A DNA stretch of 29,049 bases, taken from NCBI GenBank assembly GCA_013002625.1, contig JABDJE010000285.1:1-29049 (forward strand), read 5' to 3'. Position 1 is the first letter of the stretch, and each line of letters opens with the position of its first letter. The stretch comes from Saprospiraceae bacterium (GTDB lineage: Bacteria; Bacteroidota; Bacteroidia; Chitinophagales; Saprospiraceae). Both the position numbers and the translations under genes were made by a program. This document shows, piece after piece, positions 23,544 through 29,049 of this stretch. Under the pieces are notes generated by a model, which was not told the DNA's origin, ran no database searches, and saw nothing but the letters and a program-made list of their open reading frames with translations.

Positions 23544-24610
23544 GGCGTATAATAATACTTCTAATCATTATTCAGGCGCAGGTGGTGAGTGGACAATACG
23601 ACTACGAGCCTGTTTTTCGCAATCTACACGGTGAAGAATTAAAAAATGCGGTAAAAGAAAACTATATGCCGCAAAGTGTTTTAACCCTGACTCAGGCCAG
23701 AGATACCATCTACAGAAGGGTCTATTATTACAAGGACTCTGTAAGATGTATTTACACCGGACGCGCAAAATTTCTAGATTTGAATCAAGACCCCTCCCAA
23801 TACTTATTCGATAATGGAGGCAATATAGATATCAATTTGGAACACAGTTATCCAAGGTCCAAAGGTGCTGATACGGGTAACGCTGCGAGTGATATGCATG
23901 CCTTATTTCCTAGCAGGGTAGATGTCAATTCCGAACGCGGCAGTGATCCATATGATGATATCATTGATTCTAATACGATAAGATGGTATGTAGGTGTTGA
24001 ATCCACCTCCAATCCGGATCAGAATAGGATTGATGTGTATTCTGAAGACAATAATTCAGCTTTCGAGCCAAGAGAAAGTGTCAAAGGAAATGTAGCCCGA
24101 GCGTCTTTTTATTTCTATACCATCTATGAAGAGCAGGCCAACAATGCAGATCCCAATTACTTTCAGAGTATGGTTGAGACCTTATGCGAATGGCATAATA
24201 TGGATCCGGTTGACTCATTGGAGTGGGTTCGTAATATGATTATAGCTTCCTATCAGGATGGCAAAGCCAATCCATTTATCCTGGACTGTAGTCTGGTCCG
24301 AATGTACTGTCCAGAATTGGCATCAGCTTGCCAGATTTTACCCACCGATGAAGTTGAAAAATTTGACTTTTATATCTATCCTAATTTGGTTGCCTCAAAT
24401 GAGATTATCACAATCGAACCAAACTACATTGCTCAGGGCACATTTGAAATACTGATCATGGATATGCAGGGGCGGATAATCAATAAAAAAACCAAAGCCC
24501 GACATGCCAGGAAAATTGAAATTGCAGCACCTCAAAATGAAGGCACTTACATCCTTGCAATTCGATCAGACGCTACAATTTTGTTTTCTGAAAAAATTAT
24601 AGTGTACTAA
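23537..24610 (+). CDS. Secreted endonuclease I family nuclease with T9SS sorting tail
   Basis: Probable extracellular nuclease of 357 residues. The signal peptide (~1-19) ends near VVSGQ. The endonuclease I domain spans ~30-255 with the His-metal core NLEHSYPRS (H103), SDMHALFPSRVDVN (H121, N131), NSERGSDPYD, and the downstream FEPRESVKGNVARA. Residues ~277-357 (FYIYPN...MDMQGRIIN...GTYILAI...) fit a type A T9SS C-terminal sorting domain, so export through the outer membrane by type IX secretion is likely. Its ATG overlaps the rhomboid stop. Its TAA overlaps the stop of the convergent membrane-protein gene by 4 nt. The likely role is scavenging nucleotides or phosphate from external DNA. Confidence 0.87.
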   Translation: MVGRIIILLIIIQAQVVSGQYDYEPVFRNLHGEELKNAVKENYMPQSVLTLTQARDTIYRRVYYYKDSVRCIYTGRAKFLDLNQDPSQYLFDNGGNIDINLEHSYPRSKGADTGNAASDMHALFPSRVDVNSERGSDPYDDIIDSNTIRWYVGVESTSNPDQNRIDVYSEDNNSAFEPRESVKGNVARASFYFYTIYEEQANNADPNYFQSMVETLCEWHNMDPVDSLEWVRNMIIASYQDGKANPFILDCSLVRMYCPELASACQILPTDEVEKFDFYIYPNLVASNEIITIEPNYIAQGTFEILIMDMQGRIINKKTKARHARKIEIAAPQNEGTYILAIRSDATILFSEKIIVY

Positions 24611-25329
24611 TTGTGGTCTGTACCATGCGGTACTTTTTTGAAAAAGAAAGGCAGGTACACAATAAAAAATAACACACCCGCCAGAAGTTGTCCAGTAATT
24701 AGGTAAATAGGCCAGGGTCCCAATACGTCCAACAAGGATGCTACCGGTGGTTTTTGCCTGCTGTACATATAGTTGGACCCTATCAACCAGTTTACAATTA
24801 GTGTCATGATCAAAAAGGCATTGGCCATCCAAAAGGCATTCTTCAGGTCTTTGATGACAATGTTAACCCTTAAAACCAATACATAATAAAGGGGCAGAAT
24901 GACCAAAAATGAATGTTCCAACCAATAGGAAAAATAGGTCCAATGCGGGAAATTGTATTCAACATCAGGTGTGATATTCGCATTGAGTGTTCCGGCTAAA
25001 ATCCAGAAATAAAAAATACCCATCCAGAATTTATTCTTCTTGTATATGACAAAAGGTGCTGCAAGGGCAACAAACCTGCAAATATGGAGTGGTAGGTCTT
25101 CCTGAATATTAAAATCGCCCTCGATGCATGGCATAATCATTCCCATAAGTGCTGTTAAGGCAGGTATTGTGGAAAGCCAAAATAGGGTATTCCATTGTTC
25201 CGATACCGAAAAATATTTTCTGGAAATAAGGATTACAGCGATCCCGATAACAGCAACAATAATTAATGGCCACCAATGAAAGGCAGTAAACGACTCAAAT
25301 GGTTGACTTTCCGTAAATAAAATATCCAC
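24607..25329 (-). CDS. YwaF/TIGR02206-type integral membrane protein
   Basis: 240 residues with about six or seven membrane spans; function unknown. Landmarks of the YwaF family are visible: LPLHICRFVALAAP, the Trp/Tyr-rich FPHWTYFSYWLEHSFLV, and a GSNYMY element followed by SLLDVLGPWPIYL. The start codon is GTG at 25329; no in-frame ATG precedes it. It is divergent from the S46 peptidase gene (78 bp apart), and no convincing -7 box was found for it in that space. Its 3' end overlaps the endonuclease gene by 4 nt on the opposite strand. Confidence 0.85.
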   Translation of the reverse strand: MDILFTESQPFESFTAFHWWPLIIVAVIGIAVILISRKYFSVSEQWNTLFWLSTIPALTALMGMIMPCIEGDFNIQEDLPLHICRFVALAAPFVIYKKNKFWMGIFYFWILAGTLNANITPDVEYNFPHWTYFSYWLEHSFLVILPLYYVLVLRVNIVIKDLKNAFWMANAFLIMTLIVNWLIGSNYMYSRQKPPVASLLDVLGPWPIYLITGQLLAGVLFFIVYLPFFFKKVPHGTDHN

Positions 25330-25407
25330 GAAAGGTAAGTTCTACATTAATTGTCAAATTTTTCTAATTTGCTGCGCGTTAAATTGTGAACTAAAACAAG
25401 CTAGTTA

Positions 25408-27567
25408 ATGAAATCAACACTTTATACAATTTGCTTTTTACTCATCTATAATTTAAGTTTTGCAGGTGAAGGCATGTGGATTCCTTTATTGCTGAAGTCT
25501 TTGAATGAGGCTGAAATGCAAGAGATGGGCATGAAATTGAGCGCTGAAGATATTTACAGCATAAACCAGGGTTCATTAAAAGATGCCATAGTGCATTTTG
25601 GTGGGTTCTGTACTTCAGAAATCATTTCTCCGGATGGATTGTTGCTCACCAATCATCATTGTGGGTACGGGCAAATTCAAGCGCATAGTTCGGTTGAAAA
25701 TAATTTACTTAATACTGGATTTTGGGCAAAAGATCGCCAATCAGAACTTCCCAACCCTGGCTTGACAGCAACCTTCATCAACGAAATTATTGATGTAAGT
25801 GCCCAGGCATTGGAGGGTGTAACTGAATCTATGAGTGTGTCTGAAAGACAGTCTCAAATAGATAAAAATATTAACAGTATCAGCAGTGGAATGGAGCTAG
25901 AATCTTATGAAGATGTATTTGTAAGGCCTTTCTTCAATGGCAATCAATACTTTGCTTTTATTACGACCACTTATACAGATATCAGACTCGTTGGTGCACC
26001 ACCGGAAAGTATTGGAAAGTTTGGGGCAGATACCGACAACTGGGTATGGCCAAGACATACAGGTGATTTTTCACTATTCAGAATATACGCTGGGCCAGAC
26101 AATCTGCCCGCTGAATATTCAGAGGATAATATCCCATTCAGACCAAAGCATTATTTGCCTATTTCATTGGATGGCGTTGAGACGGGAGATTTCACAATGG
26201 TATTTGGCTTTCCTGGAAGGACGCAGGAATATTTACCAAGTGTAGCTGTGGAACAAATATTGGAAACCTCCAATCCAACCAAAATTGGGATCAGAGAGAA
26301 AGCGCTGGATATTGTAGGCAAGTATATGCGTGCAGATGAAAAAACCAAAATCCAATATGCTTCTAAGTTTGCAAGTATTGCCAATTACTGGAAAAAGTGG
26401 ATTGGAGAAAGCAAAGGATTGGAAAGAACCAATGCGGTACAGAATAAGAAGGATTTCGAGAAAAAATTCATGTCTACCTTACCGAAAGACAGTCCATATC
26501 GAAATATTTTGGGTGAGTTTGAGACCTTATATGATGACATACAGCCCTACGCTTATGTTAGGGATTATTACTCTGAATTGACCGGAAGAAATATTGAAAT
26601 GATGCGTATTGTTGGGATAGCCAATAGGTTGGTTAACACCTATGACAATAATGGTGAGGAAGCATATCAGAGTTTCAAAGGACGTGTTATAGGATTCTTG
26701 GAAGGCTTCTATAAAAATTACAATTCAGATATTGATAAGGAAGTCTTTGCTGCGCTTACTGAAATGTATGCGAACAATGTCGATCCAGAATTTGTACCTA
26801 AAAAACTGAGACCGACCCAAGTCGAAGGTAAAAGGCAATCCTATCAAGCTAAAGCAGGGTCGATATATAACAATACCATATTTGCTGATGAGAAAAAGAT
26901 GATGGCGGTATTGGATATGGCTCCTGCAGAAGCAGTGGAAAAAATAAAAAGTGACCCTGCATTCAGGTTTGGCAAAAGGTGGAAGAAAATATATGATGGC
27001 CAGGTTGCGGAACCTTACAATGAGATTAAGTTTCAAATAGATTCACTTCAGCGTATTTATATGAAAGCACTGATGGAAACTTTTCCAGATGAGCGTTTTT
27101 ATCCAGATGCGAATAGTACATTGCGCGTTACTTATGGAAAGGTAAATGGATATGAACCTATGGACGCTGTAAAATACGAGCCGGTGACATATCTCGATGG
27201 CGTGATCGAAAAATATCAACCTGGCGATTATGAGTTTGATGTGGATGAAAAATTGATTAACTTATATGAATCCAAAGATTACGGTCAATACGCAGATAAA
27301 AACGGCAAGGTGCCTGTCTGTTTTATAGGAACCAACCACACAACAGGTGGTAATTCCGGAAGCCCGGCCATCGATGCTGAAGGGAACCTCATCGGCCTCA
27401 ATTTTGACAGGGCCTGGGAAGGTACAATGAGTGATATCAATTATGATGCTTCTATTTGTCGAAACATCATGGTTGATGCCAGATACATTTTATTTATAAT
27501 CGATAAATATGCAGATGCAGGTCATTTGATAGAAGAAATGACATTGGTGCATCCAAAATCAAATTAA
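25408..27567 (+). CDS. S46 family dipeptidyl-peptidase, DPP11-like
   Basis: Periplasmic serine peptidase releasing dipeptides from oligopeptide N-termini; 719 residues, normal for S46. The signal peptide is ~1-19. The catalytic His is in LLTNHHCGYGQIQ (H83/H84), the Asp in WPRHTGDFSLFR (D220), and the Ser in TTGGNSGSP (S650). Eighteen residues after the Ser is R668 (NFDRAWEG), the position of Arg673 in Porphyromonas gingivalis DPP11, which selects Asp/Glu at P1; DPP7 has Gly there. DPP11-type acidic specificity is therefore inferred. A helical domain fills ~290-560. It is followed 10 nt later by a thioredoxin-like lipoprotein gene, probably in one operon. Function: amino-acid supply from proteins. 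Confidence 0.94.
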   Translation: MKSTLYTICFLLIYNLSFAGEGMWIPLLLKSLNEAEMQEMGMKLSAEDIYSINQGSLKDAIVHFGGFCTSEIISPDGLLLTNHHCGYGQIQAHSSVENNLLNTGFWAKDRQSELPNPGLTATFINEIIDVSAQALEGVTESMSVSERQSQIDKNINSISSGMELESYEDVFVRPFFNGNQYFAFITTTYTDIRLVGAPPESIGKFGADTDNWVWPRHTGDFSLFRIYAGPDNLPAEYSEDNIPFRPKHYLPISLDGVETGDFTMVFGFPGRTQEYLPSVAVEQILETSNPTKIGIREKALDIVGKYMRADEKTKIQYASKFASIANYWKKWIGESKGLERTNAVQNKKDFEKKFMSTLPKDSPYRNILGEFETLYDDIQPYAYVRDYYSELTGRNIEMMRIVGIANRLVNTYDNNGEEAYQSFKGRVIGFLEGFYKNYNSDIDKEVFAALTEMYANNVDPEFVPKKLRPTQVEGKRQSYQAKAGSIYNNTIFADEKKMMAVLDMAPAEAVEKIKSDPAFRFGKRWKKIYDGQVAEPYNEIKFQIDSLQRIYMKALMETFPDERFYPDANSTLRVTYGKVNGYEPMDAVKYEPVTYLDGVIEKYQPGDYEFDVDEKLINLYESKDYGQYADKNGKVPVCFIGTNHTTGGNSGSPAIDAEGNLIGLNFDRAWEGTMSDINYDASICRNIMVDARYILFIIDKYADAGHLIEEMTLVHPKSN

Positions 27568-27577
27568 AATTGCAAAT

Positions 27578-28921
27578 ATGAAATACACATTATTCTTAAG
27601 CGCATTGATGTTCTGTTTTCTTTCTTGTTCCAGCGATGCGGTTGAGCAAGCTCCGGTTGTATTATCCGGAACGATTCAAAATGCGAAAGCTGAACTTGTT
27701 ACAATATCTCGCGATACAAACGAATATGATCTGATGATCGATGAAGAAGGTAACTTCACCGATACGCTAGAATTGGATCAAGGCTATTATACATTTACAC
27801 ACGGTAGAGAAAGAACAACAATTTACCTCACGCCGGGCAATGAATTGAGTGTTTCACTTGACGCCAAGGAATTTGATGAGTCCATCAAATGGGAAGGGAC
27901 AGGTGCCAATGAAAATAATTATTTGGCACAGAAGTATCTCCTCGATGAATCATTTGGCGGAAGCTATAAAGATTTATATTCCAAGAGTGAAGTAGATTTC
28001 ATAGCAGAAATGGAGAGTCGTAAGACCCGACTGGATTCATTGCTGGCGACTTCTGAGATATCATCTGATTTTGCAAAAGTTGAAACCGATAACATCAAGT
28101 ATCAGTTCATTTCAGATTCTTATGACTTTGAGGGCACACATCGTTATTTTGCTGCCGACCCTGATTTTGAGGTTTCTGATGATTTCAACAATCAATTCAC
28201 CAGTATCGACTTTGGCAGCGACGAATTGTATAAAACCGTGCCGAGTTACAAGGATTTAATGATGTATAAATATGCATATACACGGGACTTGCATGGGAGC
28301 ATGAAAGAATTACAAACGGTCCAAAGCCAGAAAATTAAAGACGATATGGTGGCCTTGGTTGTTTCCTATATGGGTCCGGGTGTAGACAGCCTTGAATCTG
28401 TGATAAATTCAATGAAGGCGATTACCTCTGATCAGGCATTGCAGGCTAAGCTGGATGAGAAGTATGAAAAAATGAAAGTGCTTCAACCCGGCAATGATTC
28501 GCCTGGCTTTGATTTCGAAAACGTAAATGGTGAAAATGTAAAGCTTGCAGACCTTCAAGGCAGGAATGTCTATATCGATGTATGGGCAACATGGTGTGGT
28601 CCGTGTAAGCGTGAAATTCCATTCCTGAAGACATTGGAATCCGATTACCATAATAAGAATATCGAGTTTGTGAGTATCTCTGTAGATACACCTAAGGACA
28701 AACAAAAGTGGCTGGATATGGTCAGGGATGAAGAGTTGAAGGGAATTCAATTGATCTCTGACAATGGATGGAAAACTTCTTTTGTGGAGAATTATCTAAT
28801 AAATGGAATTCCTCGATTCATTTTACTCGATGCTGACGGAAACATCGTATCAGCGGATGCGCCACGACCTTCCAGTGGAAAGGAAATAAGGGAGATGATC
28901 GATGGCCTTCAAATCCTTTGA
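27578..28921 (+). CDS. TlpA-like thioredoxin-fold lipoprotein
   Basis: Membrane-anchored periplasmic thiol-disulfide oxidoreductase of 447 residues. The signal peptide ends FLSC (acylated Cys17). Residues ~27-110 form a beta-rich domain (VVLSGTIQNAKAELVTISRD...) like the DUF4369-type N-terminal domain common in Bacteroidota TlpA proteins. A helical linker spans ~110-300. The thioredoxin/AhpC-type domain (~303-445) carries WATWCGPCKREIPFLK with the redox pair C340/C343 and the cis-proline loop NGIPRFILLD. Both redox Cys and the cis-Pro are intact, so activity is expected, probably as a reductase of periplasmic disulfides. It is the last gene of the S46 operon and is followed by a strong terminator. 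Confidence 0.92.
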   Translation: MKYTLFLSALMFCFLSCSSDAVEQAPVVLSGTIQNAKAELVTISRDTNEYDLMIDEEGNFTDTLELDQGYYTFTHGRERTTIYLTPGNELSVSLDAKEFDESIKWEGTGANENNYLAQKYLLDESFGGSYKDLYSKSEVDFIAEMESRKTRLDSLLATSEISSDFAKVETDNIKYQFISDSYDFEGTHRYFAADPDFEVSDDFNNQFTSIDFGSDELYKTVPSYKDLMMYKYAYTRDLHGSMKELQTVQSQKIKDDMVALVVSYMGPGVDSLESVINSMKAITSDQALQAKLDEKYEKMKVLQPGNDSPGFDFENVNGENVKLADLQGRNVYIDVWATWCGPCKREIPFLKTLESDYHNKNIEFVSISVDTPKDKQKWLDMVRDEELKGIQLISDNGWKTSFVENYLINGIPRFILLDADGNIVSADAPRPSSGKEIREMIDGLQIL

Positions 28922-28939
28922 TCTCATGTGAAGAAATAT

Positions 28940-28971
28940 AAAAAGCTCAATCATTTGATTGAGCTTTTTTT
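28940..28971 (+). terminator. Intrinsic terminator of the S46-TlpA operon
   Basis: AAAAAGCTCAATC pairs with GATTGAGCTTTTT around a small AT loop, and the T-run continues to 28971. It lies 19 nt after the TlpA-like stop. The A-run at the 5' side makes it usable from both strands. The remaining bases to 29049 show no gene; only a short dyad, ATTTGC-TAAA-GCAAAT, at 29015-29030 is visible. Confidence 0.9.
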
Positions 28972-29049
28972 ATCAATGTACTTTCTTCAAATACATTTTT
29001 ATTTATTATTCTGAATTTGCTAAAGCAAATGTTAGTGATTATTTAGGCC

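Noticed and set aside
25330..25407. TAATTTG upstream of the S46 peptidase as a -7 box
   Set aside because: It is one T short of TAnnTTTG and its nearest TTG is only 11 nt upstream.

Overview
The window is about 29 kb of AT-rich chromosomal DNA from a member of the phylum Bacteroidota; a Saprospiria- or Cytophagia-like free-living bacterium is my best guess, but the class is inference. The phylum call rests on several signs: promoters of the TTG-N20-TAnnTTTG type, many Bacteroidota-style lipoprotein signal peptides, a type IX secretion (T9SS) C-terminal tail on an endonuclease, an S46 dipeptidyl-peptidase, the long form of amidophosphoribosyltransferase, and tandem FG-GAP/ASPIC-UnbV lipoproteins. 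I see no tRNA, rRNA, CRISPR array, insertion sequence or phage gene.

Layout. Positions 1-701 hold the 3' end of hisS. Positions 999-3759 hold two lytic transglycosylases around an hsp20 gene; hsp20 and the first transglycosylase converge on a bidirectional terminator. The 167-bp region upstream of hsp20 carries three near-palindromic 13-mers spaced exactly 31 bp apart, plus an AU-rich hairpin in the probable leader. Positions 3917-4789 encode an NHL-propeller lipoprotein whose stop codon overlaps that of the convergent gene. Positions 4786-14694 (minus strand) are a tight three-gene operon of paralogous ~1100-residue exported proteins. Each has seven Asp-rich FG-GAP calcium-loop motifs, an ASPIC/UnbV domain, then seven more motifs. 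Upstream on the same strand lie a tubby/LURP-one-like small protein and an M1 aminopeptidase lipoprotein coupled by TAATG, and further upstream purF and a PECR-like short-chain reductase.

From 20695 the plus strand carries a small membrane protein, mutL, a rhomboid protease and a T9SS-exported endonuclease I, with the last two overlapping by 7 nt. These converge (again with a 4-nt stop overlap) on a YwaF/TIGR02206-type membrane protein. Positions 25408-28921 hold an S46 peptidase with the DPP11-type specificity arginine, followed by a TlpA-like thioredoxin lipoprotein and a strong terminator.

The housekeeping content (hisS, purF, mutL) is ordinary. The theme of the rest is the cell envelope: murein remodelling, exported peptidases, a secreted nuclease and large surface-type propeller lipoproteins. 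The parts most worth a second look are the phased operator array and leader hairpin of hsp20, the 7+7 propeller triad with its invariant CSSEQ block, and a sigma-54-like element upstream of the first transglycosylase.
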